Part shown: positions 1 to 8,457 of the stretch, in pieces
Layout: each line of letters starts with the position of its first letter
Position numbering within the stretch: the stretch's first letter is position 1
Assembly (NCBI RefSeq): GCF_030733385.1
Contig: NZ_JASHJC010000007.1
Span: forward strand, 62,001 to 126,000
DNA: 64,000 bases
Direction: 5' to 3'
DNA from: Roseovarius sp. MMSF_3359
GTDB lineage: Bacteria; Pseudomonadota; Alphaproteobacteria; Rhodobacterales; Rhodobacteraceae
The notes under the pieces: generated by a model
The model's input: the letters and a program-made list of their open reading frames with translations, nothing else
What the model was told of the DNA's origin: nothing
The model's database searches: none
Program-made: the position numbers and the translations under genes

Positions 1-287
1 TAGGCATTCAGATCTTCCGCCGCCGCGACCAATCCCCGCTCTGCCTCTTCCTCTGACGACCCGTCAATCCACGGGATCGGAAACCACTGCAGGCCAAACG
101 GCATGCCCGGGATCGTCTCGGGCGCATCGGGCGCCACGAACAGCGTGTCCGGCATATGCTCTCCTAGGGGATCGGCCAGCCCCAGAAGGTCCGCCCCGTT
201 GGCGCCATAGCCATGCAGGAACACGACGATGGACCTCACCGTCCCCGATACCGGCTCCCGCCGCTCCGATTGCAAAACGCGCGTCAT
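1..287 (-). CDS. Alpha/beta hydrolase, phospholipase/carboxylesterase family (partial)
   Basis: Start of a cytoplasmic serine hydrolase of the YpfH-like carboxylesterase branch; the gene runs off the left edge after 95 codons. HGYGANG (residues 25-31) after a beta-strand is the oxyanion-hole motif, and APDAPE (52-57) is the next conserved strand end. The nucleophile elbow and the catalytic Asp and His lie outside the window. The ATG overlaps the stop of the AlkA-like gene as ATGA, so this gene is the third member of a tightly packed operon with cobK and the glycosylase. Substrate unknown. Confidence 0.85.
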   Translation of the reverse strand, partial: MTRVLQSERREPVSGTVRSIVVFLHGYGANGADLLGLADPLGEHMPDTLFVAPDAPETIPGMPFGLQWFPIPWIDGSSEEEAERGLVAAAEDLNA

Positions 288-913
288 CTGATCCCTTCCC
301 TGTCCTTCGCCACCCGGTAGTAGGCCCAAAGTATCCGCGCGGCAACCGATCTCCACGGGGACCACGCCTCGGCCATCTGCCTGAGTTCTTTCTCCGTCGG
401 CCGTTTCGGCAGATCATAAAGCACCCGCGCGGCCTCCTGCAGCGCCAGATCGCCCGGCGCAAATACATCCGCCCGGCCAAGCGAGAACATTGCATAAATC
501 TCCGCGGTCCAGACCCCGATGCCCGGCACGCGGGTGAGCGTTGCAATCACATCCGCATCAGGAGCGCCCCGCAACCCCTTGAAATCAATACCAGCGCCTG
601 CCAACTCACGCGCATAGCGCATCTTCTGACGGCTCAACCCCACCGCGCGCAAATCCTCGTCGCTCGCCCGCGCGATCTGTCTCGGCCCGGTCAAGCGGGC
701 CTCCTTCATCCGGCCCCAGATCGCCTGCGCCGAGGCGACACTGACCTGTTGGCTCACGATCGCGCTCAAAAGCTCGGCAAACCCGTCTGGTTTTCGCCGA
801 AGCGGCAATTTCCCGGTCAGGTCATAAGCCTCTGACAGCCGCGGGCAGATTTCCCGCAACGCCTCGGCCCCTTCGGCCACGCAGGCATCGGTTTCGATGA
901 TCCGCCCCGTCAC
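284..913 (-). CDS. DNA-3-methyladenine glycosylase II (AlkA/HhH-GPD family)
   Basis: Base-excision repair glycosylase that would remove alkylated purines. The 209-residue product has the helix-hairpin-helix VPGIGVWTA (129-137) and, after the usual spacing, the catalytic Asp155 in FAPGDLAL; VSQQVS (near 53-58) is the typical helix of this family. It lacks the N-terminal AlkA domain of the E. coli enzyme, as do most alphaproteobacterial members. I chose the GTG at 911-913 because it overlaps the cobK stop as GTGA; a longer ATG start would run far into cobK. Translation is probably coupled to cobK. It is unrelated to cobalamin synthesis, so the operon looks like one of convenience. Confidence 0.88.
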   Translation of the reverse strand: MTGRIIETDACVAEGAEALREICPRLSEAYDLTGKLPLRRKPDGFAELLSAIVSQQVSVASAQAIWGRMKEARLTGPRQIARASDEDLRAVGLSRQKMRYARELAGAGIDFKGLRGAPDADVIATLTRVPGIGVWTAEIYAMFSLGRADVFAPGDLALQEAARVLYDLPKRPTEKELRQMAEAWSPWRSVAARILWAYYRVAKDREGIR

Positions 914-1641
914 AGCACCGCCACCCAGTCCAGCGCCTCCTCGGCACTCCGCATCACCGGGGCATCGGGCAGCGCGGGCCGTTCGATCATCGCCACCTGC
1001 ACCCCCAATTCCCGCGCCGCGGTCAGTTTCGTCGCCGACGCCGCGCCCCCGGCGTTCTTGACCACCAGCCAATCGACCTTCAGCTCGGCAAACAACTCCC
1101 GCTCCTGCGTCACGGAAAACGGCGGCGTCCCCACCAGGAAACGCCCATTTTCAAACGGAAACGCCCGGTCAGGCGGGTCAATCTGCCGACAGATCAACTG
1201 ACATGCCCCCAGATTGGCAAACCGCTCCAGCGTCTGCCGCCCCGTGGCCAGAAAAACAGTGCTGCCCGGCGCAATGTGTCGCGCCGCCTCCTCTTCGCGC
1301 TCGACCATCTGCCACAGGTCACCCGCCTGCGGGACCCATGGCGGTCGTTGCGCCAGGGCATAGGGCAGGCCCAACTCGGCGCAGATCCGGGCGGAGCGGT
1401 CCGAGATGCGCGCGGCAAAGGGATGGGTCGCATCGAGAACCGCGCTCACGCCCCGCTCCGCCAGATAGGCGCAAAACCCCGCGTCGCCGCCAAACCCGCC
1501 GATCCGCACCTCATGGCCGCCCGCCGCCGCAGCCGTCCGTGACCCACCGGCCAGCGAGACAATCACGTCGGTCTTTCGGTCATCCAACCGGCGGGCAATG
1601 TCCTGCGCCAATCCGGTCCCGGCAAGCAAGAGTAACGTCAT
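910..1641 (-). CDS. cobK: Cobalt-precorrin-6A / precorrin-6A reductase
   Basis: NADPH-dependent reduction of precorrin-6A to dihydro-precorrin-6 in the corrin ring pathway of vitamin B12. The 243 residues match the family length. Visible are the N-terminal LLLLAGTG nucleotide-binding strand and loop, DATHPFA (70-76) and the C-terminal VVKNAGG strand/turn, all typical of CobK/CbiJ. No other cob genes are in the window, so it is detached from the main cobalamin cluster here. It is the first gene of a leftward operon; the 105-bp gap to the divergent MFS gene must hold its promoter, but no clear -35/-10 is visible. Confidence 0.9.
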   Translation of the reverse strand: MTLLLLAGTGLAQDIARRLDDRKTDVIVSLAGGSRTAAAAGGHEVRIGGFGGDAGFCAYLAERGVSAVLDATHPFAARISDRSARICAELGLPYALAQRPPWVPQAGDLWQMVEREEEAARHIAPGSTVFLATGRQTLERFANLGACQLICRQIDPPDRAFPFENGRFLVGTPPFSVTQERELFAELKVDWLVVKNAGGAASATKLTAARELGVQVAMIERPALPDAPVMRSAEEALDWVAVL

Positions 1642-1746
1642 GCCCCTTCATGTCCGCTAAGGCGCTGAATCGCAAGCCATCGTGCGAGGTCCACGCCGCT
1701 CCGATTGCGCTTGCAGCCCCCCTGCCATCGGAATAGCTCTGGGCGC

Positions 1747-3012
1747 ATGACCAAACCCACCCAGACACCGATCGAGTCGCCCTCCCCGCTTGCCGGACGG
1801 ACCCGCGCGACCCGGAGCGACGATCAGCGTGCCTGGCGCAATGTGCGGGTGCTGGTGCTGGCGCAGGCGATCCTGGGCGCGCAGATGGCGATGATGTTTG
1901 TGGTGGGCGGCCTGGCCGGTCAGACCCTGGCCAGCAATATCTGCTTCGCAACCCTGCCGATTTCGCTGATCGTGCTGGGCTCGATGGTCGCGGCCACGCC
2001 GCTTTCGTCGATCATGCAGAAATGGGGCCGCAAGGCGGGCTTTTTCATCGGCGCGGGTGCCGGTGCGCTCGGCGGGGCGATCGGCGCCTACGGGCTTTAC
2101 CTCGCCTCCTTCCCGATCTTCCTTCTGGGCAGTTTCATCAGCGGGATCTACATGTCGGCGCAGGCTTTCTATCGCTTCGCCGCCGCAGATACCGCCAGCG
2201 ACACGTTCCGCCCCAAGGCGATTTCCTACGTGATGGCCGGCGGGCTGGCGAGCGCGGTCATTGGCCCGCAACTGGTCAAGGTCACGTCGCAGGCGATGGT
2301 GATCCCCTTCATGGGCACCTACATCGCCATCGTCGCGCTCAATATCCTCGGCTCACTTCTCTTTCTTTTCCTCGACATCCCGAAACCCGCACCCCCCGCC
2401 GAGGACACGCCGCGGGGCCGCACCCGGCTTGAGCTTCTGAAAACCCCGCGCATTGCCGTCGCGGTGATTTGCGCGACCGTCTCCTATGCGTTGATGAACC
2501 TCGTCATGACCTCGACGCCGCTGGCGGTCGTGGGCTGCGGCTTCACCGAAGGCAACGCCGCCGATATCGTCACCGGTCATGTCCTCGCGATGTTCGCGCC
2601 CTCCTTCTTCACCGGTCACCTGATCGCCCGCTTCGGCGTGGAAAAGATCGTCGGGCTTGGTCTCGTGATCCTCGCGGGTGCGGGCGTTGTCGCCCTGCAG
2701 GGGGTCGAACTGGAGAATTTCTTCATCGCGCTGATCCTGCTTGGCCTCGGCTGGAACTTCGGCTTCATCGGCGCCACCTCGATGCTGGCTGCCGCCCATG
2801 AGCCCCATGAACGCGGACGGATGCAGGGGCTGAACGACCTGCTGGTCTTCGGCGGCGTCACCCTCGCCTCGCTCTCTTCCGGGGGGCTTATGAACTGCTC
2901 CGGCGGGGATGCGCAGACCGGCTGGATGTCGGTCAACCTCGCCATGGCGCCATTCCTGGTCCTGGCCGGCGGCGCGCTGATCTGGCTGGTGCTCAGACCG
3001 GCCGAATCATAG
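1747..3012 (+). CDS. MFS transporter
   Basis: Inner-membrane carrier of the major facilitator superfamily, 421 residues, with about 12 hydrophobic segments. The loop between helices 2 and 3 reads MQKWGRKAG, a variant of the MFS G-x-x-x-D-R-x-G-R-K/R signature. A hydrophilic break near residue 215 (KPAPPAEDTPRGRTR) separates the two six-helix halves. I chose the ATG at 1747, though an in-frame start 14 codons upstream is possible. Substrate unknown. The gene stands alone, divergent from cobK. Confidence 0.85.
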   Translation: MTKPTQTPIESPSPLAGRTRATRSDDQRAWRNVRVLVLAQAILGAQMAMMFVVGGLAGQTLASNICFATLPISLIVLGSMVAATPLSSIMQKWGRKAGFFIGAGAGALGGAIGAYGLYLASFPIFLLGSFISGIYMSAQAFYRFAAADTASDTFRPKAISYVMAGGLASAVIGPQLVKVTSQAMVIPFMGTYIAIVALNILGSLLFLFLDIPKPAPPAEDTPRGRTRLELLKTPRIAVAVICATVSYALMNLVMTSTPLAVVGCGFTEGNAADIVTGHVLAMFAPSFFTGHLIARFGVEKIVGLGLVILAGAGVVALQGVELENFFIALILLGLGWNFGFIGATSMLAAAHEPHERGRMQGLNDLLVFGGVTLASLSSGGLMNCSGGDAQTGWMSVNLAMAPFLVLAGGALIWLVLRPAES

Positions 3013-3285
3013 GTCGTGGCACAGGATCGGAACACAACCAGCACCGTACTCTGCCAAGCCCGCACACGTCATGGGTGAAGATTCCTTCATATATTTCAAT
3101 ATTTTACCATAGGTTGAGTGGATTTTTCGGTGACTTTTCAACGTGTTTTCCGGCCAATCTGAAATGTGGCGGAAATATGGCGAAAATTGGGCAAAAACCT
3201 GCTCAAACCCCGGGATTATGATAAGGTAACGGCGCAATAATTTCTAACAATTGCTTTGCGTGGGTTAACTAAGGGGGACCACTCT
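3013..3285. other. AT-rich intergenic region, promoter of the CTERM protein
   Basis: 273 bp without a convincing gene. The right half (about 3080-3250) is clearly richer in A+T than its surroundings, as expected for a promoter region. AAGGGGGA at 3271-3278 is a strong ribosome binding site for the ATG at 3286. A short minus-strand reading frame here has no recognisable features. Confidence 0.5.
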
Positions 3286-4011
3286 ATGCGTATCAAGACG
3301 ATGCTCCTGGCAGCAGCGGTTGCAACCGCCGCCGCGGGGACTTCGATGGCCGCAACGCTGACGCATCAGTATGATGTGACATCAGCGGTCGGATCGGGAT
3401 CAGATCACAGCATCTGGATCAAATCCGGCATCGGCAGTATCGGTTCGGACTTCGACTTCAAGCCGGCTGGCCAGTTTTCGATGTATGACAATGGCACCGC
3501 AACCTTGACCGGTTCGGTCGAGTCGCAAAACACGGCCGGTTCAGGCTTCAAGGTGTCGTTCAACTATGACAGCAAGTTCAAGTTCACGCCGCAATTCAAA
3601 TCCGAGAACGGATCGAAAGCCGTTCCGGGGCAAACCTTCTTCCGTGATCTGCAATCGGGAACGCTGACCGGTTATGGCGCCCTGGCGGGTCTGGTCATGA
3701 AGGTGTCACGGATGCCGAACAAGGGTCCTTACGCGACCCAGATCGGGCCGAGCAACGGGGTGAACAACGGCGCCAACAATAAGAACAAGAACTATGGTAT
3801 GGCCCATTGGTTCGACATGAGGGTGCTGAAGAACAACTGCAAAGTTTGCACCAAGGCGACGGCCAGGGCGCTGAACAAGTCCCAGGGCGACGTTAATGTC
3901 GACCTCGAAGGCGGCCCGATCGGCGGACAGATTCCGCTGCCGGCGTCCGGCTTGCTGCTGGTGGGTGGTCTTGCCGGTCTTGCCGGTCTGCGCCGCAAGC
4001 GCCGCAGCTAA
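3286..4011 (+). CDS. VPLPA-CTERM sorting domain protein
   Basis: Secreted surface or matrix protein of unknown role, 241 residues. It has a Sec signal peptide (1-22, ending SMA), a Gly/Ser/Asn-rich body typical of extracellular beta-structured proteins, and a C-terminal tripartite tail: IPLPASG (216-222), a hydrophobic helix and RRKRRS. This is the VPLPA-CTERM signal, a rhodobacterial variant of PEP-CTERM believed to be processed by an exosortase. Two Cys in NNCKVC (near 180) could form a disulfide. It is monocistronic: an AT-rich promoter region lies before it and a strong terminator after it. No exosortase gene is in the window. Confidence 0.88.
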   Translation: MRIKTMLLAAAVATAAAGTSMAATLTHQYDVTSAVGSGSDHSIWIKSGIGSIGSDFDFKPAGQFSMYDNGTATLTGSVESQNTAGSGFKVSFNYDSKFKFTPQFKSENGSKAVPGQTFFRDLQSGTLTGYGALAGLVMKVSRMPNKGPYATQIGPSNGVNNGANNKNKNYGMAHWFDMRVLKNNCKVCTKATARALNKSQGDVNVDLEGGPIGGQIPLPASGLLLVGGLAGLAGLRRKRRS

Positions 4012-4036
4012 CGCGCTTTCACTCTCCAGTCTATCG

Positions 4037-4064
4037 AAGGCGGCCCCCCTGGGGTCGCCTTTTT
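4037..4064 (+). terminator. Rho-independent terminator of the CTERM gene
   Basis: An 11-bp stem (4037-4047 with 4051-4061, one G-U pair), a 3-nt loop and a run of five T lie 25 bp after the stop codon. It is placed to end the CTERM transcript before the convergent gene. Confidence 0.85.
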
Positions 4065-4092
4065 CGTGCCGCATAGGGACCGCAAATTGCCT

Positions 4093-4866
4093 CTACCAGC
4101 GTCCCGACAAGGCGCGCGCCATCAAAACCGCGCGCGACAGGATCGGCGCCGGTGATACTTCTCCCGCCGCCACCCGCGCTGGAACCTTCCGCGTCCGCCT
4201 CAGGATCATGCCGCTCTGCCAGGCCGGCAACAACGCGGGGCGCACGTCACGTGGGACACCGGACCGCGCCGCACGGGCACGCGCGAGGCGGCGTAGCCCC
4301 TCCGCCGCAAGCGCACCGACGGCCTCCGGGCGGCCATCCGGCAAGGGGATCCGCCCGGATTGCTCCAACGCGGGGATGGCCCGCATCCAATTGGCGAGGC
4401 CTTGGGCAAATCCTGCATCGCGAAGGACATCTTCGGGCGGGGTCCCAAGCGCCCGCCCCGCGGCCAGCATCAGGTGCCCGGCGGTCTTGTCGAGATAGTC
4501 GTGAAAATGCGCTGCGTCCTCGAACGGGTCGCGATAGATATCCCACCGTCGTGCCGCCACCAACTGGTCCAACAGCTCGGCCCCGTCGGCATCCAGCACC
4601 TCCGCCAGCGGTGTGACCACCTCGTGCCGCCGCACCTTGCCGCCCGCGCGGATTTCGTCCAGCGCATCACGCCACCATTGCAGGCGCATCTCGGCGATCA
4701 TGCTTTCCTGCGTAACCCAGGGCGCCCGCGCCACCTCGACATTGAACGCATAGATCGGAAACAGCACCCGGCGCGCGGCCACCGGTGCGGCCATCGCGGC
4801 CATGAACCGGTCGGGATCGGCCCGGCGCACCAGGTCGGCGCAGGCGTTGAGGTCAGCCGTCTCCAC
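4093..4866 (-). CDS. Squalene/phytoene synthase family protein (NDUFAF6-like)
   Basis: The 257-residue product has the all-helical prenyl-synthase fold: an N-terminal RRADPDRFMAAM segment, YAFNVEVARAPW near 45 and LQWWRDALDE near 70. The second Asp-rich motif (HFHDYLDKTAGHL) is degenerate. In alphaproteobacteria such proteins resemble mitochondrial NDUFAF6, a complex I assembly factor, more than true carotenoid enzymes, so catalysis is doubtful. I chose the GTG at 4864-4866, preceded by GGAAG; it overlaps the end of cimA by 14 bp, indicating translational coupling. Confidence 0.75.
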   Translation of the reverse strand: METADLNACADLVRRADPDRFMAAMAAPVAARRVLFPIYAFNVEVARAPWVTQESMIAEMRLQWWRDALDEIRAGGKVRRHEVVTPLAEVLDADGAELLDQLVAARRWDIYRDPFEDAAHFHDYLDKTAGHLMLAAGRALGTPPEDVLRDAGFAQGLANWMRAIPALEQSGRIPLPDGRPEAVGALAAEGLRRLARARAARSGVPRDVRPALLPAWQSGMILRRTRKVPARVAAGEVSPAPILSRAVLMARALSGRW

Positions 4867-6466
4867 GCAGGAGCTTCCAGTTGATCGCGTCAAGCAGCGC
4901 CTCGAAGGAGGCATCGACGATGTTCGGGCTGACCCCCACGGTGGACCAGCGCCGCCCCTGGCCATCCTCGCTGTCGATGATGACGCGGGTCACGGCCTCG
5001 GTACCGCCCTGGGTGATACGCACCTTGAAGTCCACCAACCGCATATCGGCAATCTGATCCTGGTAGCGGCCCAGATCCTTGGCCAGCGCCTTGGCAAGCG
5101 CGTTCACCGGGCCGCGATCGCTTCCGGCCTCGTCCATGGATTCGGAGACCGACAGCTTTTTCTCGCCATCGACCTTGACCACCACGACGGCCTCGGAAAG
5201 CGATATCATGTTGTTATACTTGTTCTTTCGCCGCTCCACCGTGACCTTGTAGCGTTTGACCTCGAAGAACTCCGGCAGGATGCCCAACTCGGCCCGCGCC
5301 AGCAGCTCGAACGACGCCTGCGCGCTGTCATAGGTATATCCCTTGGCCTCGCGCGTCTTGATCTCATCAAGGATGCGCGGCAGCGCCGGGCTGTCCTTTT
5401 CGACCTCCAACCCAGCCTCGGCCAGACGCCGACGCAGGTTCGACTGCCCCGCCTGGTTCGACATCGGGATGATCCGTGCATTGCCCACGGTTTCGGGGTC
5501 GATATGCTCATAAGTGGTCGGATCCTTGAGGATCGCGCTGGCATGCAGCCCCGCCTTATGGGCAAAGGCCGACGCGCCGACATAAGCCGCCTGCCTGAGC
5601 GGCACGCGGTTGAGGATATCGTCAAGCTGCCGACTGGCCTGCGTCAGGCCACCAAGCGCCTCGCGGCTGATCCCGGTCTCATACCGGCTGGCATAGGGCT
5701 CTTTGAGCAGAAGCGTGGGAATGAGCGCCGTGAGGTTCGCATTGCCGCAGCGTTCACCCAGCCCGTTCAACGTCCCCTGCACCTGCCGCGCGCCCGCATC
5801 AATCGCGGCAAGGCTTCCCGCCACGGCGTTTTCCGTGTCGTTATGGGTGTGGATGCCAAGGCAATCCCCGGGGATGCCCGCTTCGATCACCGCGCGGGTG
5901 ATGGCATGAATGTCGCCGGGCAGCGTACCGCCATTCGTATCGCAGAGCACGACCCAGCGCGCACCGGCATCATAGGCAGCCTTCACTGCCGTGATCGCGT
6001 AGTCCGGGTTGGATTTGTAGCCGTCAAAGAAGTGTTCCGCGTCAAACAGCGCCTCGCGCCCCTGCGCCACGATATGCGCCACGGATTGCGCGATGTTGTC
6101 GGTGTTTTCCTCAAGCGTGATGCCCAGCGCGGTCTCGACATGGAAATCATGGGTCTTGCCCACGAGGCAAACCGCCTGCGTCCCGGCATTCATCACCGCG
6201 GCGAGCACCTCGTCATTGGCGGCACTGCGCCCGGCGCGCTTGGTCATGCCAAAGGCGGTCAGCCGCGCGCGGGTCTCGGGGGCCGCGTCAAAGAACTCGC
6301 TATCGGTCGGGTTCGCCCCGGGCCAGCCGCCTTCGATATAGTCCACGCCCAACTGGTCAAGTGCGGCCGCGATCTGATGTTTCTCAGGGGTCGAAAACTG
6401 CACGCCTTGCGTCTGCTGCCCGTCACGCAGGGTGGTGTCATAGATGTAGAGGCGTTCCATGGTCAT
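4853..6466 (-). CDS. cimA: (R)-citramalate synthase
   Basis: Condenses pyruvate and acetyl-CoA to citramalate, giving a threonine-independent route to 2-oxobutyrate and isoleucine. 537 residues. The N-terminal HMGL-like TIM barrel carries DTTLRDGQQ (10-18), ALFDAEHFFDGY and the metal-binding HTHND (near 206). The C-terminal third is the LeuA-type dimerisation/allosteric domain (YKVTVERRKN onward). This architecture and length fit CimA (LeuA2 type) rather than 2-isopropylmalate synthase. Feedback control by isoleucine is typical of the family but cannot be read here. It is followed by the overlapping synthase-like gene. Confidence 0.9.
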   Translation of the reverse strand: MTMERLYIYDTTLRDGQQTQGVQFSTPEKHQIAAALDQLGVDYIEGGWPGANPTDSEFFDAAPETRARLTAFGMTKRAGRSAANDEVLAAVMNAGTQAVCLVGKTHDFHVETALGITLEENTDNIAQSVAHIVAQGREALFDAEHFFDGYKSNPDYAITAVKAAYDAGARWVVLCDTNGGTLPGDIHAITRAVIEAGIPGDCLGIHTHNDTENAVAGSLAAIDAGARQVQGTLNGLGERCGNANLTALIPTLLLKEPYASRYETGISREALGGLTQASRQLDDILNRVPLRQAAYVGASAFAHKAGLHASAILKDPTTYEHIDPETVGNARIIPMSNQAGQSNLRRRLAEAGLEVEKDSPALPRILDEIKTREAKGYTYDSAQASFELLARAELGILPEFFEVKRYKVTVERRKNKYNNMISLSEAVVVVKVDGEKKLSVSESMDEAGSDRGPVNALAKALAKDLGRYQDQIADMRLVDFKVRITQGGTEAVTRVIIDSEDGQGRRWSTVGVSPNIVDASFEALLDAINWKLLRGDG

Positions 6467-6746
6467 GCGCCCGCCCCGCTCGGCCCTGTAGCGAAGTCTG
6501 CGTTGGGAACAAGCTGTTCGACAGATTCATCGCCGCACCGATAGAGCCCCACGGATACAGCGGAAGTCGCCATGACAGTAGGGCCGCGCCCGAACCTGGG
6601 GGGGCGCAAGCAACAGTAGAAGGGGGGACTGTCGGCGTCACTCTGCAAAACACCTCTTCGGTGCGAAACCTCATCTAGGCGCCCTCCCGTGGGGAGGGTC
6701 GGGCGCGGCCCGGCGGTGCCGGGCAACAAGGTCTGATTGGAGGTAC
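6467..6746. other. Intergenic spacer with GC-rich palindromes between cysS and cimA
   Basis: 280 bp without a supportable gene. Near 6679-6725 are two compact inverted repeats: CCCTCCC-GTG-GGGAGGG and GCCCGGC-GGT-GCCGGGC. They could end the cysS transcript or be a repetitive intergenic element. A minus-strand frame is open through this stretch but shows no domain and is rich in Pro, Arg and Gly, as expected from GC-rich non-coding DNA. Confidence 0.4.
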
Positions 6747-8189
6747 TCATTTCAGTGACCTCAGCTTTTCCAAATCGACTGATGAACCGAATTTCCACTC
6801 TGATCCACTTTTCTTGTCTTCGATTATGATCCCGGCTTCTTTGAGCGCATCGCGTATTGCATCAGCGCGGGCAAAGTCCTTACTCGCTTTCGCACTCGCT
6901 CTTTCAGAAACCAGTTCGTCGATCTGACTCGCCACCTCTTCGTTTGTACCGAAAGCCAAATCGCCGGACTTGACGTATCTGGCCTCCTCCCAACCACCTA
7001 ACTCATCATCCAGCAAACCTAGCATTTGCGCCGAAGCTTTGAGCGAAGGCAAATCTTGTTTCGATTTGTCAAAGCCTGCGCTGAACGCTGAACTAAACGG
7101 TCGAGACGCTAGCTTGTGGAGCTCACCAATTGCACCCGGCGTATTCAAGTCGTCAGCCAGGAGTTCCAGAAAAGCAGAGGATACTGCTCCAGCGTCCACG
7201 TCCTTCGTCAACTCACGCCACTTCCGTAGCGTCTTCTCGGCCTCCTTTGCCTTCTCCGCTGTCCAATCCATCGGCTTGCGGTAATGCGTACTCAGGAAGA
7301 CGAACCGGATCACCTCACCCGGTATCCCCTGATCCAGCAAATCCCGTACAGTAAAGAAATTGCCCAGGCTCTTGGACATCTTCTTGCCCTCGACCTGCAA
7401 CATCTCGTTATGCATCCAGACCTGTGCGAAACCACCCTCGGGATGGGCGCAGCATGACTGCGCAATCTCGTTTTCGTGGTGCGGGAACATCAGGTCGTTG
7501 CCGCCGCCGTGAATGTCGAAACTCTCGCCCAAAAGCTCGTAGGCCATGGCCGAGCATTCGATATGCCAGCCGGGCCGCCCCCGACCCCAGGGGCTCTCCC
7601 ACCCCGGCAGTTCCTCCGAAGACGGCTTCCACAAAACGAAATCCATCGGGTCTTCCTTGTAGGGCGCCACCTCGACCCGCGCCCCCGCGATCATGTCATC
7701 GACCGACCGCCCCGACAGCGCGCCGTAGTCCTTGTAGGACCGCACCCGGAAAAGCACATGACCCTCCGCAACATAGGCATGACAATCGGCAATCAGCTTC
7801 TCGATCATCGCGACCATCTGCGGAATGAACTCGGTCGCCCGTGGCATCGCATCCGGCTCCAACGCCCCAAGCGCCCCCATATCATCCAGAAACCACTGCG
7901 TCGTCTCGGCGGTTATGTCGCCAATAGGCCGCCCGCTCTCGGCCGCGCGCGCGTTGATCTTGTCATCCACATCCGTGAAATTCCGCGCATAGGTCACATG
8001 ATCCACGCCATAGATGTGCCGCAAAAGCCGGTAGAGGACATCAAACACCACCACGGGCCGCGCATTGCCCAGATGCGCGCGGTCATAGACCGTCGGCCCG
8101 CAAACATACATCCGCACATTCTTCTCATCCAGAGGGGTAAACTCCTCTTTCTTGCGGGTCTTGGTGTTGTGCAGCTTGATCGTCGTCAT
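6747..8189 (-). CDS. cysS: Cysteinyl-tRNA synthetase
   Basis: Charges tRNA-Cys. 480 residues, normal length. The class I HIGH motif appears as HLGN (39-42), KMSKS is at 270-274, and the zinc ligands include Cys30, Cys212 and the His237/Glu region in FPHHENE. ATG at 8187-8189. The last ~180 codons (about 6747-7290) are much richer in A+T (43-57% G+C in sampled 60-bp lines) than the first 300 codons (about 62%), with matching codon change, so the C-terminal DALR/anticodon-binding part may be a recombined segment. The reading frame is intact. Confidence 0.95.
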   Translation of the reverse strand: MTTIKLHNTKTRKKEEFTPLDEKNVRMYVCGPTVYDRAHLGNARPVVVFDVLYRLLRHIYGVDHVTYARNFTDVDDKINARAAESGRPIGDITAETTQWFLDDMGALGALEPDAMPRATEFIPQMVAMIEKLIADCHAYVAEGHVLFRVRSYKDYGALSGRSVDDMIAGARVEVAPYKEDPMDFVLWKPSSEELPGWESPWGRGRPGWHIECSAMAYELLGESFDIHGGGNDLMFPHHENEIAQSCCAHPEGGFAQVWMHNEMLQVEGKKMSKSLGNFFTVRDLLDQGIPGEVIRFVFLSTHYRKPMDWTAEKAKEAEKTLRKWRELTKDVDAGAVSSAFLELLADDLNTPGAIGELHKLASRPFSSAFSAGFDKSKQDLPSLKASAQMLGLLDDELGGWEEARYVKSGDLAFGTNEEVASQIDELVSERASAKASKDFARADAIRDALKEAGIIIEDKKSGSEWKFGSSVDLEKLRSLK

Positions 8190-8457
8190 GGTTTCCTCAC
8201 ACGCAGGCGGTTGCGGCGGGCTTACCAACTTCGATCACTGATTTGAATGAGAAAGAACGGCCCGCCTGAGTTATCTCAGCAGGTAATGCAGCAAATGATG
8301 CAAATGGTCCGTGTCATGGCAGCTTGCATAACCGATGCGCCAACCGCCTGGCAAGACCGGAGTTGCGCGCCGCCCCTGCCCGGCAGCACCCAAATCGCCG
8401 CCCGAGTGCGCCAGGGAGGGTGGGCGGGGCGCATGAGGGCGGCGATCCGACATGCGC
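8190..8457. other. Intergenic region upstream of cysS
   Basis: 268 bp without a supportable gene. It holds the cysS promoter side and a GC-rich stretch (8340-8455) with short inverted repeats around CGCCGCCC/GGGCGGCG. Short frames on both strands are Pro/Arg/His-rich and unconvincing. Confidence 0.4.

Noticed and set aside
3007..3237. Small minus-strand frame between the MFS and CTERM genes
   Set aside because: AT-rich promoter DNA, no ribosome binding site and no recognised family.
4802..6544. Long 580-codon plus-strand frame opposite cimA
   Set aside because: It is the antisense of a recognisable citramalate synthase; high G+C keeps the opposite frame open. Composition is His/Arg/Gly-rich without any domain.
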